64,000 nucleotides of DNA from Curvularia sp. ZM96 (lineage: Eukaryota; Ascomycota; Dothideomycetes; Pleosporales; Pleosporaceae). Both the position numbers and the translations under genes were made by a program. Where the stretch lies: contig JAJGBQ010000001.1 in NCBI GenBank assembly GCA_022457065.1, forward strand, positions 4,092,001-4,156,000, read 5' to 3'. Of this stretch, positions 41,132-51,360 are shown piece after piece. A model generated the notes under the pieces. It worked only from the letters and a program-made list of their open reading frames with translations. It searched no databases and had not been told where the DNA came from. The first letter of the stretch is position 1, and every line of letters starts with the position of its first letter.

Positions 41132-44100
41132 TTAGTCGATACAAAATGAAGGTAGCGCCGACTCGTAGTCTAGCATATTGAAGGACGGTCCCTCATATGC
41201 TTCCTCCAAACACTTCAAACAGAAAGGCTCCGGTCCAAGGACGCCAAAATTATTGCCTCCGGCCTGGTTCCGAGATAGAATGCTCACAGCAGCAAGTCGT
41301 GCAGCCCAGTTTGCGTGTGCTCTGACTACACCAACGCCGCAGGGTTCATCTAGTAATTCTTCCCAGCTATCGATGGACGTATAGTCCACATCACAGTCTC
41401 GGCCATGGTTTTTGTTGCAATCTTTCATTGATTCGAATCGAAGCATGTTTTTGAAATTCACTTCGAGAATGTCAATGTCAGCGACCTAGCGGCCGCGATC
41501 GTGCACAGATATGACAGCCTCCGCTACTTGAGCATCATGGTCGATTATACGCGAGTCTTCCGTGGAGGAAGGAAACGTCCAGTCAGTGAACGAGAGATGT
41601 AACGATATTTTCCTAAAATTGTCCTCACGTTTGAGATCATACGGCTCGTGTCTCACGACATTGTAGCTGTCGCTTAACTCGCGTATGCGTGGTTCAAAAG
41701 GTGCAACAAGTATGGAAATGCATTGGCGACCAATGTTAGCCGTGATGCTTTTCATTTTGTTTTTTGCTACCCGGGCGAAGGGGTCAGAAAGTAGAATTGC
41801 CGGTACGTAGATGGTGTCCTCTGAGCACAGCGCAAATGAGTGTTTGAAGTCTTCAGGGTTGAGATCAACCATTCCTGAGCCAAACAGTGCTACACAGCTG
41901 AATGATTCGGGTCAATCAGGGAGTGGAGCTTGTAGCAAGCGGGTTCGTGCTTTTTAGAAAAACCAAGGATATGTGTCTTTGTGACTATCTTCCCATCTCT
42001 GGGACAGACATCTAAACCATGCGGAATTCACAGCGGTCGCGCTATCAGCTCGAGCAAGATTGCGGCTAACCCCAGGTGATTTTAGATCTTTAAAGCCAAA
42101 TCCAGGGCATATAGGGAGCCACTAGAGCTGAAATGAAATTTGTGGGCGCTGGAGAACAGCGATACTCCAGCTGCGCGTAGGGAGTTTTTATTCGTTTTTT
42201 CTTCACCAATATGTATCAGAGAACACGTGTAATTCTTCAATCGTCCAAGCTGTGTTTCTGTGTCGTTGAAGCTCCTTATTGCGGCCGAAAAACTCCCGGT
42301 CATTGCTGTCTCTGATTTCACGTTGTTTGCGTAGAAAACCAGCGAATCATCGTTTATATGTGCTTCGCTTCTTAGGAATAGGCCAAAGCGCCAATTTCCA
42401 ATGACGGCATCAAATTATATATCTATCTTGGCTTTCTTGGATTGGTGGATTGCGTCTTGGTCACCTCAGGCGCTGAAGCGTTATGTTGGTAGCTTTTTGG
42501 TGGGTTCAACCACCTGAAACAGTTTGCAGATGGATCGAACGTCAACCCATTTGCATAAAGCTCGCACTTCTCTCCTCGTTCGGAAATGTATCTTAATCTA
42601 TCGCTTAGAGCTGAGTCTTGATCCGGGATCTCGCTATACGAATGAAGGCTGATGCGTGCAAGTTGGTGAAGTTTCAATTCACTGTTCGGGCGGATCCCCC
42701 TGCAATGGGTCGCTTGGCTAATGGTTTTTGTTGTAGCAATCTCAAAATAGTCCACATGCGAAGCACTGTACTTGTCTGAGTCGTTATGAGCGCAACAAAC
42801 AATTGGATCATGTGTCTTTATTCTAAGCTTTTCCGCTGCTGCTCTAAGGTTAGCAAACCCAGATTCGATATCAAGGTTTTCTCAAAGTCCGCATAACGTG
42901 AAAGTGTTGTTAAGCCCGAACAAGGGCCGGAAGGTGTAATCATGGTTACATAAGAAAGATTTCGCCCTTCTACTTCCATGTTTCAACAGGATGAGATTTT
43001 GCTTGTGGTCCTGATCACTCGAGGTTAGTAATCGGTTTGCTGCTACTACTAAATGTAGAAGCCATCCTAACTCGGATGAAACCTATTCTTTACGTCCGCT
43101 TCAGGCGTACCCATTCGAGACCAGAGTAGCTTGAACCATTTTGCGACTAACAGATAGTCTCGGGAACTGATTCTCCACTTTCCAAGCAAACCGCCCAAAG
43201 CTACGATCTGAAGCTGAGCAAAGGTTAATCTTGAATGGTCCTGGTCGCTGCGAACCACGACAGGATCGCAGTAGTACTGCAAATGCGACAAAGCTAATGA
43301 CCATTGAATACCTTCTTTTTCTGAAGACCTGGATTCTACACCAATAGTTCCTACTCTGGTGAAAGGGAAGAGTTTGTCTCTAAACTCCACCTTTTTGGTT
43401 CAGCCCCAAGTACGATTAAGTCTGAATAGAGATGCCAGGCGGAGAAGGCTAGAAATACTGATTCATCAGAGATCTCCTGTGGCTTTCCAGAAAGAAATTG
43501 TTCGACGGCTAAAATCGATAGTTTCCATGCGTTGATTACCTTTTCGAAGGTGGAAGGACCATCAGAGATCGGAATCTTAATATTCTTGACAACAAGTGAT
43601 AACTGGCATTGCGACCATTCCCTTGCTTTGTCAGCTCTTCGAAGCCAGGCTCTCGCACTGCTATCCCACAGTGTAAGATCCTGTCTTCTAATGTCTTGGA
43701 GCGCGCCGACAATTGAAGACTCAGAGATGTTATAGTTGTTTCGAAGCCCTTCTTTAATTTCATTTCGCCTTGCTGCGACAAGCTCGACCCAGATTGCTGT
43801 CGCCGTCTTTGCATCCCAGGCTTGAGCTAGCAGACAGCTGAGGAGGTAAACCCCAAGAGCCACGATTCCGGATGTCGCCGCAGCCCAGAGTGTGGTGCCA
43901 TCTGCTCCCATATATGCTTCGAATGGCCCATGTTTTCTTGTACTAACATCGTTGATGCCGGATGTATTCATGATTTCCGTCATTCGTTACCCGTAGGCTG
44001 ATATTAGTTTTGGCGTTGACGGCACAAGATCTTCAAATAAAGCCCCTAGCCGACGTGCAGTCTTGTGGGAAGAACCTTCTTTAGCCTCAACCCGTCGGCT

Positions 44101-44247
44101 TGCCGAGAGTGCAGAAGCGATGCCGTTAAATCCAACTGGAGCTTTGATCTTGAAAAGAGAGAATTCAAACTTGAGGTTTGCTAGCGCTGCATAGTTCTCG
44201 TTGGTTACGGAGAACACATTGAGCAGCCGGGAGCCGAGTCCGAACAT
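41132..44247 (-). pseudogene. Large decayed gene with repeated nonsense and frameshift mutations
   Basis: Collinear coding pieces of one protein of about 1000 residues run from MFGLGSRLLNVFSV (44247) to a stop at 41132. It is interrupted by in-frame TAA 43987-43989 (followed directly by RMTEIMNTSG in the same frame), TAG 41486-41488 (followed by VADIDILEVNF), TAA 41954-41956 and TGA 41912-41914. There are frame changes near 43391-43396 (a run of five T, one base short for continuity) and about 42423. The first two stops each equal one C-to-T change of a Gln codon in CpA context, as expected from RIP. Near the N-terminus a hydrophobic segment (ATSGIVALGVYLLSCLLAQAW) suggests membrane insertion. 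The family looks familiar from other ascomycete genomes, but no function is known to me. Confidence 0.7.
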
Positions 44248-44600
44248 TGTACAATCACCCTAAGGCCACAAAATCTGGAAAAGCGGTCAAGTTTATAGAA
44301 GCGAATCAGGTGAATTATATTTAGATGAATTGCACAGATGATACAGCGCGCAATACGGAAAGAAGCAGCCTCTGAGGCTGTAGGGAAGAGTGAACTCAAG
44401 TAGAATCTTGGTACTGAAAACCAGTGAGGCAGTATCCCTGTCAATGCAGCGAAAGCTGAAGTGAAATGCTGCATCTGGTAGAAGACTGAATATCCGCGTG
44501 ATGATGGGCTTAAGTTTAATGCCGATAGCAAGAACACGAACATAAATGCGGGGCAACATGGCTGGCAATAATTGGAGCCCACTAAACGAGCAGACAAAGT
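44248..44600. other. Intergenic between decayed gene and small secreted-protein gene
   Basis: 353 bp on the 5' side of the decayed gene. Frames on the minus strand continue through but lack support. Nothing else was seen. Confidence 0.4.
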
Positions 44601-45004
44601 CTAGGAACAATATGCGAGCCGCTGTCCTGTAGGTGTTTGGTAAGGGATACATCCACCCCATTTGGTGCATTTGTTCTATAGTAATGGTTAGTATGATGTA
44701 ATTAAGACTAACTAATAAGTGGGAACGTACCGGGGTACAATAATGAGCCTCCGAAGGGTCTCCAGTACCACACGACTGAAGTGCGGGATCGCAAAGCTAT
44801 TAGCAATATTGTTAGTACTCAGCGGAAGTGGGAAGTATGTCTTGCAGTGCTTACCCAATCTTTGCGAGCTACAAGATTCGACATGCTCTGTTCAGACATA
44901 GCTAGTGCCTCTTCGACATTCCGTGGAAAAGCATCAGCGACATCGATGAGGTCGGCATTGACAGTGACAGTAGCTATGAGAAAGAAAACCAAAGAAAAAC
45001 GCAT
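44601..45004 (-). CDS. Small cysteine-rich secreted protein, candidate effector
   Basis: Three exons (44855-45004, 44731-44796, 44601-44675) separated by introns of 58 and 55 nt encode 96 aa. Residues 1-18 are a clear signal peptide (RFSLVFFLIATVTVNA). An acidic/neutral pro-segment of about 30 residues leads to an ARKDW site. The last 46 residues hold six cysteines in a compact knot-like pattern (LC, SC, YC, KC, GC, YC). All three exons join in phase 0 with standard borders. A TATA-like element lies 118 nt upstream. No known family was recognised. It is next to a decayed gene in the accessory island, as is common for effector candidates, and effector function is inference. Confidence 0.75.
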
Positions 45005-46903
45005 GGTCAATGAGCGACAAGACTGTTATTAGAATAACAAAGTGATGCTGAGCTAAATGAGTGAGTGATTGAGATCTGATCTATCGTTGCTGTGGTGAGA
45101 TAACATATGGATACAATGAGACTTTATAGTAGAGCAGCCCCTATGGCTCCCGCCTCTCATAGAGTCTGGTGCCAAGAAAAGACGTTAAGCACCACTGGAA
45201 AATTACGTCTTGAGAACTTTGATTATGCTTACGCCGAGAGATGCTGCCCTTTGTATGTAGCTCTCATTGTTGTTTTCTTGTCCGGCCCGTTTTTTCTGTG
45301 CTAGGCATTTCTTCTCCTTGACTAGATAGTCCTGTACGCGCATCTAGGCGATCTTGCCTACAACAGTGAGACAACCATACAACGGCCATTTGAGGTCCAA
45401 AGCTAACCTTTTGCATTCAATAGGGTTATAACAGCAAGATTTAGGGTAGTAATATCCTAGTTAGAAAACAGGTTATCAGATGCTAGTAGGCTAGTATATT
45501 CATTTTCACCTCTGTGAAGATACAGCTCCTTTCCTCGGGCTTACTTTTATGATCCTCTTTCTTGGCTACCCTGTTTGTTACGCAAGAGCCCTTAGCTTCT
45601 TTTCTTCCAGGAACGCGCTACTTATTATACATATACGGGGATCGCTGGACTTCAACAATGACACAGCGGTTTGATCAGGGGCCCGTATGGTTGCGCTTCT
45701 ATTTCAGTTCAGTTCAGTTTGACCAAAACAGAATTAGCTGAAGTACCCTCCAACCTGAACTAGAGTTCGTGTTTATCCTGGTTCTAATTCAGCTCAGATT
45801 GAGTAGCGTCACTAGAGGTCTACTTACCGGTGTTACTGCGAAGGATTTGACCCTATTTAGCGCTTACTTTACCCTTATACTTGCCTAGTGCAGCTGCCAA
45901 GAGGTCCAGTTTGCAATTACTGGATCTGGCTGGAGATGAATAGCCCCAGATCGAAGTCACGTAACAGGCAACTTTATCGACGTCTGTGTACATAGCTGGG
46001 CAAGATAGCCCTTCACTAGACTCAAACTAGGACTGGAATATCGTTGCCAAACGAGTCCTTCAGTCTCACGATCAAGTCTAATGAAGCTTGCCTTATCGCC
46101 AAAAGCCACTGAAGACACCAACGAGACTGTATTGGAACTGGAACTGGAACCGAGCAGGCTCCCGCGACCAGTAAAACTGAAAAATCAAACTCATCTACAA
46201 AGAAAATCTATCAATAACGAGATAATACAAGACTGTAACCACAACTACTTTTAAAAGTAGGGTGCGTTTGTAGGCCGCCATTTGCGTTTCACTCGAGAGG
46301 TGCTCAAGGGGTTCTACGTCACGTGACTGTAGACACTATACACGCTAGTCCATATTAGTGCTAGTCTCACTTGACGCGCTTGCACCTGACTGTCATCCGT
46401 CCTCCACTGCGACTTCACACCATCGCCAACCATCTGCGCTCGCTCCACCTACCGTCTCACCCTCGCTACTCGCATCACCGTCGGTCTACGCGACACGGAT
46501 CTCTTCCACGCTCCTATACGGCAAACCTCGAGCACGCCCGCCTACCCGTCAGCCGTCAGTTCATTGTTGTCTTCGCTTTCTCGCTGCCTAGCCTCAGTAC
46601 ACCATCCTTGCGAATCTCACAAGGCCTTTGACGCGGTACGCACGGCGTTGTCGACTTCATAGTCCACGCGTCGGCGACCTAGTTGTCATTGGGGTGTTAC
46701 TCAGATAGACGTGAGCAGGGTGAACACGACGTGATCTGCGGTTCACGAGGTGGCTGGGTGCTGTTCCGACAGAGTCTGGGCTGCTCGTTGCGACAAAAGC
46801 CCGGGTGGGTGGGTTTCTCTTGCCTCGACAGTATTGTAAAGGCACGAGGGATATTACTTTTGTAAGGTCAGTTTATGCTAGAATGTAGAAAGGTTAATAA
46901 ACA
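45005..46903. other. Gene-poor right edge of the accessory island
   Basis: About 1.9 kb without a supported gene. It contains short internal repeats such as ttcagttcagttcag near 45707 and ggaactggaactggaacc near 46133, an AT-rich run at 46190-46260, and then the CT-rich promoter region of the coiled-coil gene from about 46370. Confidence 0.4.
45122..45128 (-). promoter_or_regulatory. TATA-like element of the 44.6 kb secreted-protein gene
   Basis: TATAAAG on the minus strand, about 118 nt upstream of the ATG at 45004. Confidence 0.45.
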
Positions 46904-48350
46904 ATGATCTACAACCTCGTTCGTAAGAGCGGCATCCCAGTGCTGGCTTCTCCCGCGTCTGATGCTGCACCACAATGGCCGTGTTCCTTAGCCGTCAAAT
47001 ATCTCGAGACTCGTATGCAGGCCACTATTTCTCTTCAATGCTCTTTACCCATCCATGGTTCTGACGACGAGCAAACCTTCACCCTCCTTTACAATGCTGA
47101 CAATCTGGTGCCTGGCAACACCTCGCTCAAACCCCCACCCACATGTCTTCCACAGGACAGGTTGCATGATATTGCTCGGCAGGGAAACGCCAACTTGAAA
47201 ATATTGTCCTTGACTCTGAAAAGACCTTGTTCCGTCTGGTGTCCCCCTTCATCTGGCCCCATAGCGCCAAAAGATGGCTTTGGTGCTGCCTTTGGTCAAT
47301 TCGTGGAGCTTGCCCGTACTACGGAAGTCCATATCTTGTTCGACTGGAACTGGCTTCACAAAGACCATCATGCACGATTCGATCGTCTGGTCCGACATCC
47401 TGAACATCTGACTGGGATTCCGGTTGACCAGGCTTCTGCAAAACGTTACAGGCTAGCAGACTGGTCAGTCTTCAGTCCTCCAGATGATGTCGCGTCCGAA
47501 GCGCCACCTCCGTATACTGCCGCGTCTAAGAAACGCCCAAGACAAGGTCAGTCCATCTCCATCCGGATCTTCTTTGCTTTATCACTAACATCAACATGCA
47601 GTCACAACTAGCCCAACGCCTGGATCGTCTCCAAAACGCGCCCTCCTCTCACCTGCGCCTTTCTTGTTGTCATCTCCGACCGAAAAGGCCACAACAGCAT
47701 CGGTGTCGGCGCCTAGCCCTAAATCACGTCTCTCCTCACCCGCTTCCAATGCGCCTGATCTCCAAAATTCCCTCAAGAACGTAGTCGAAGAGCTACTTCC
47801 ACAAATGCTTCATGCGATATTGCCAGACATGCTCCCGCGTCTGTTTGCCGCTCCCTCTCCGTCACCATCCCCCTCGCGCCCTCGATCGACTCCGAGGCCG
47901 AAGCGGATACCAATGTCTTCGCTTGGCAACTTGCTGAGCGCGCATGCAACCGCCCAGCTTGAGGCGCAGCTTGAAGGCCTATATGCCGAGACACTCGACC
48001 ACGCGACGGAAATGCATAGCGCCGCCGATGTTGAGTTTCACGAGATACTCGAGGAGCAGAAGCTTGATGTCGCCATGATCAAGGAAGACAGCATTGTGGA
48101 GTTGAACAAAGTGTTTGACGACAAGTTGGCCGAATTCAAGGAGAGCACAGTGGACATGGTGAATGAGATGGAGAAACGCATGGAGCTAATCTACGCCGGT
48201 GTATGCGACAGGTTGGATGGTTTCGTGAAGAAGCAAGAAGAGTATTTGAGTCACGGAAAAGAGCTTGAAAAGAGAAGAGACCGGTCCAGAATCAATCCAC
48301 AACGAGAAGTAGAAGATCGAAGTCGGCGGGCAGTTTCATTGCCATTATGA
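46904..48350 (+). CDS. Hypothetical nuclear-type coiled-coil protein
   Basis: Exons 46904-47546 and 47602-48350 (intron with gtcagt donor and aacatgcag end) give 463 aa. The N-terminal 200 residues form an apparently folded domain with several Trp and Cys (FDWNWLHKDHHARF). A long Ser/Pro/Lys/Arg-rich linker contains KKRPR, a possible nuclear localisation signal, and many SP pairs. Residues about 320-440 are a long charged helix, probably a coiled coil (AQLEAQLEGLYAETLDHATEM, VDMVNEMEKRMELIYAG). No known domain was recognised. It converges on the RBR ligase gene, with 79 bp between the stop codons. Confidence 0.8.
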
Positions 48351-48429
48351 CTATCTAAACCAAAATCCAAACTATTTACTGAAAAATGCAGATGCAACGA
48401 CGCCATCCATATGCCATCTCGAATCCATG

Positions 48430-49842
48430 TTACCGTACTTCGTCCTCAAATTCCGCCATCTGTATCCGCAAAGCTTCTTGCTCCCAAAAGTCGGCGAGCT
48501 GTTCTGCACCTCTGCGCCCGCCGAATCGAGCAGGTCCATTTGCCATATCACCTTCCGCTCCATCCATGAGACGTTGGAAGCAGTCCTTGTTTTTAGGGTC
48601 GTTGAAGTGGGCATAAGGATGGTCCGGATTAAGCCAAGCGGAACACAGATAGCAGAAGTGCGTCTTGCACTGAGCGCACGTAATGTGGTTGCATCCATAA
48701 GATTTCTGGCAAGGCACAGAACAGTACGGGCAAGGTGTTGTGTTTCTCGCAATGAAGTTGAGTGATGCTTGGTCCTCTTCGGTGAGCTGAGTAGCATCGC
48801 GTGGCTCACATCGTACAAAGTCTCCGTGCCAGGAAGCAAGGCAGACGACACAGAAAGCGAGATTACAGTCTTCGCAGACCTGTAGCCTATCCATGCCTCG
48901 CACACCCACGAGGCGCTTTTCGGGGCCCGTGTCTGTGCTTGCAACCTGCTCTGGGGTGTCCTCGGTCTCCGAGTCGGATTCGTCCATCTGACTCACATCG
49001 GTGATTTTGGGATATTTGTCCGTTCGCATGGCACCTTGGCACCATGATCGTGGGCAGAAGGCGATATTCGGATCGGATTCGATCTTCTTCTTTCGCTTCA
49101 GCTTGGCGTATCGTTCTACTTGGCTACGCGATATGGGTATCTGCAGCAATTCCTTCGGAGACACCAGCCGGTTCTTCTTCTTTCCGCTGCTCCCACACTC
49201 AGTGGACATGCACTTGACGTTACCGACGTCGCCCTCCGTGATGCAGTTGTTGTAGTAATCTTGAAGACAGGCGATGCAGAAGACGTGGCTGCAGCGCGCC
49301 ATCCGATAGCAGGCAGAGCCCTTCTTGGGTTCCAAGCACACTTCGCAGTCAAACGTCTCCTTGTCGAACAGTTCCTTCTTCATGCGCCGAGCGTACTCAA
49401 CCATGTCCTTTTCCAGGCTTGAAGGTAGTGTAAGCTGCTCCAAACCAAAGGCATTCTCAGCCTGTTCTTGCACGGAGCTTATGTATGCGAACAAAACCAT
49501 GCCTCCTCCATACTCGTGCCATAGCGACTGAGCCTCAGCGGACAGAGTAGCCAGCAGGTTCTCGGGTAACCATGACGGCGAAGTCGACGGCTTTACTATG
49601 GGCGGGACTTCCGCGGGGTATCCGTCTGGCAGGACAATATCGAGGCGCAAGGGCGGTAGATAGGCAAGTCGTTCGATGTTCTGCGAGGGTTCGAAAGTAA
49701 TAGGAATAGGCTTGGTGGGTGCAACGAGCAGTTCGAGCGTGGCGCAATACGGTTTGCTATCATCGATGACTAGTTCTGGGTATATGGACTGTAGGGTGTT
49801 GAGCTCTTCAGTGCGCTCGTCATCCAACGTAGACTCGGCCAT
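48430..49842 (-). CDS. ITT1: RWD-RBR E3 ubiquitin ligase (Itt1/RNF14 type)
   Basis: A single exon encodes 470 aa. The N-terminal RWD domain begins EELNTLQSIYPELVI and includes LPDGYPAEVPP. RING1 starts at about residue 165 (CEVCLEP, then SHVFCIACLQDYY), the IBR follows (about 235-330, CEDCNLAFCVVCLASWHGDFVRC), and RING2 has the catalytic cysteine in CPYCSVPCQKSYGCNHITC followed by HFCYLC. RBR ligases form a thioester with ubiquitin on the RING2 cysteine. Itt1 in yeast modulates translation termination through release factors, and RNF14 resolves stalled translation. The start at 49842 (MAESTLDDERTEEL) fits the RWD family, although the frame stays open upstream to 50139. It lies back to back with the dolichyldiphosphatase gene. 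Confidence 0.92.
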   Translation of the reverse strand: MAESTLDDERTEELNTLQSIYPELVIDDSKPYCATLELLVAPTKPIPITFEPSQNIERLAYLPPLRLDIVLPDGYPAEVPPIVKPSTSPSWLPENLLATLSAEAQSLWHEYGGGMVLFAYISSVQEQAENAFGLEQLTLPSSLEKDMVEYARRMKKELFDKETFDCEVCLEPKKGSACYRMARCSHVFCIACLQDYYNNCITEGDVGNVKCMSTECGSSGKKKNRLVSPKELLQIPISRSQVERYAKLKRKKKIESDPNIAFCPRSWCQGAMRTDKYPKITDVSQMDESDSETEDTPEQVASTDTGPEKRLVGVRGMDRLQVCEDCNLAFCVVCLASWHGDFVRCEPRDATQLTEEDQASLNFIARNTTPCPYCSVPCQKSYGCNHITCAQCKTHFCYLCSAWLNPDHPYAHFNDPKNKDCFQRLMDGAEGDMANGPARFGGRRGAEQLADFWEQEALRIQMAEFEDEVR

Positions 49843-50153
49843 ATGGGTGGCGTTGGGCGGGTTGCTGCCTGAAGCGTAATGGGTTAATATGAGAAAAAGG
49901 TTGATGAGAAAAAGGTTGAAGGAGCGGTAGCGGCTACCGATAGCGCATAAAAGCAAAAGAACCCTTGAAGAGGCCCATGGTGAAAAGTCAGAATGACAAA
50001 GTGCTGGAGTCAACACAGTGGTGCCTTTCCCGGCACTATTCCAGACCATGGAGGGGGTGGGGGCGCGCCTTGCACGCGCCACGCCAAGGCCGGCAGGGTC
50101 TCGCGGGTATGCGCCACCGTCAACATCATCGTCATTCACCTTGCAGCTCCAGC
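49843..50153. other. Divergent promoter region, RBR ligase / dolichyldiphosphatase
   Basis: 311 bp between divergent starts. The minus-strand frame of the ligase remains open through most of it (to 50139), but the sequence has no family match. It is read as 5' UTR. Confidence 0.45.
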
Positions 50154-50959
50154 ATGGACGGCCCTCCGCTTGCCTCGCTTTCCCTTACCCATGTGCACTA
50201 TGTTGGTAGATCCAGATGGCTACCTCACTCACAGTGCTGACATGCTTAGAACCCCGCAGACCGCATCTCTTACTTGTGCGCATGGCTCGCCCTCGTACCG
50301 CAGGCACTGTGTGTAGTCTATGCGACGCTGATATGGTCGAACCGCGAGATTGAGATCTTCCTCATGTTTGCGGGACAAATGTCCTGCGAAGCTCTCAATT
50401 GGGTGCTGAAGAGATATATCAAGGAAGAGCGACCACGGGGTACGCGCAGAGCACTCTAACCCCTCCCCTTCCACACAATGTACTGACGGCTACACCTCTA
50501 GAGATGCATGGCAAAGGCTATGGAATGCCTTCCTCGCATGCACAATTTGTCTCCTTCTTCTCTGTCACCCTCGCCCTCTTCCTCCTCTTCCGCCACGTCC
50601 CGCACCCAACCGATACCCACACCCCCTTCTCCTTCGGTGGCCGTCTGCTCCTTTCGCTTCTCGCAATAGCTGGCGCCGGTACTGTAGCTGTCAGTCGTAT
50701 ATATTTAAACTACCACACCCCGAAGCAGGTCGCAGTTGGTTGTGCGGCTGGAGCCGTTTTTGCGTTGGCATGGTTCATGTTCACAACGTATCTGCGGAGA
50801 GCTGGTTGGGTTGAGTGGGCGCTTGAAACGTGGCTCTGTAGAGCACTCCGTGTCAGAGACCTCGTGATACAAGAGGACTTGGTCGATTCTGGGTGGGCAA
50901 GATGGGAAGACAGGAGGAAGCGACAGGTGCTCGTGAATCAAGGCAAGAAACTAAAATGA
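50154..50959 (+). CDS. CAX4: Dolichyldiphosphatase
   Basis: Exons 50154-50201, 50250-50439 and 50502-50959 give 231 aa. Splice sites were fixed by the conserved N-terminus HVHY-NPADRISYLCAW and by RPREMHGKGYGMPSSH across the second intron, requiring the donor gttggt for intron 1. The PAP2-type phosphatase motifs are present: K70-x6-RP (KRYIKEERP), PSSHAQ, and SRIYLNYHTPKQV. Four to five membrane helices are visible. The enzyme hydrolyses dolichyl diphosphate at the lumenal face of the ER so that the carrier can be reused in N-glycosylation. Confidence 0.93.
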
Positions 50960-51360
50960 ACTTCGGTGCATACTCAGTCTGTTATACCCAAAGCATACAA
51001 TATTGCCGCCAATCTTCCGCCACTCGGACGCTGTTTTGGGTATATAAGATCGTTTCAAGAATCTAGACCAGCCTCCACGTCCTTCGAGAAATTCACCTAC
51101 TGCACATTGTTGAATTCGTTGTCGATTTGTGACTGCTAGGGTTCAATCGCTTCATGAGTCCAAGTTCAGGCTATACTGACATATATAGCGCTCCTCCGCT
51201 ACAAGGGCTGATCATCCGCGAAGACTTTCTCTGCCTTACGGTATTGACACCATACCGCAGCCGATGGATATTTCATTCATGTTTCTTGTTATTGTTGACC
51301 AACAGAGCACTTCTAGAGCAAAGTTTGGCATCAGCCATGTATATACGTATGAAGGGTAGC
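50960..51360. other. Convergent 3' region
   Basis: 401 bp between the dolichyldiphosphatase and HemK genes. Nothing beyond probable UTR sequence. Confidence 0.4.

Noticed and set aside
45676..46280. Possible hAT-like or MITE element beginning caggggcccgtatggttgcg, with a similar gggtgcgtttgtaggcc at the other side
   Set aside because: The second motif is in the same orientation rather than inverted, no target-site duplication was found, and no transposase remnant is visible. Too weak to call.
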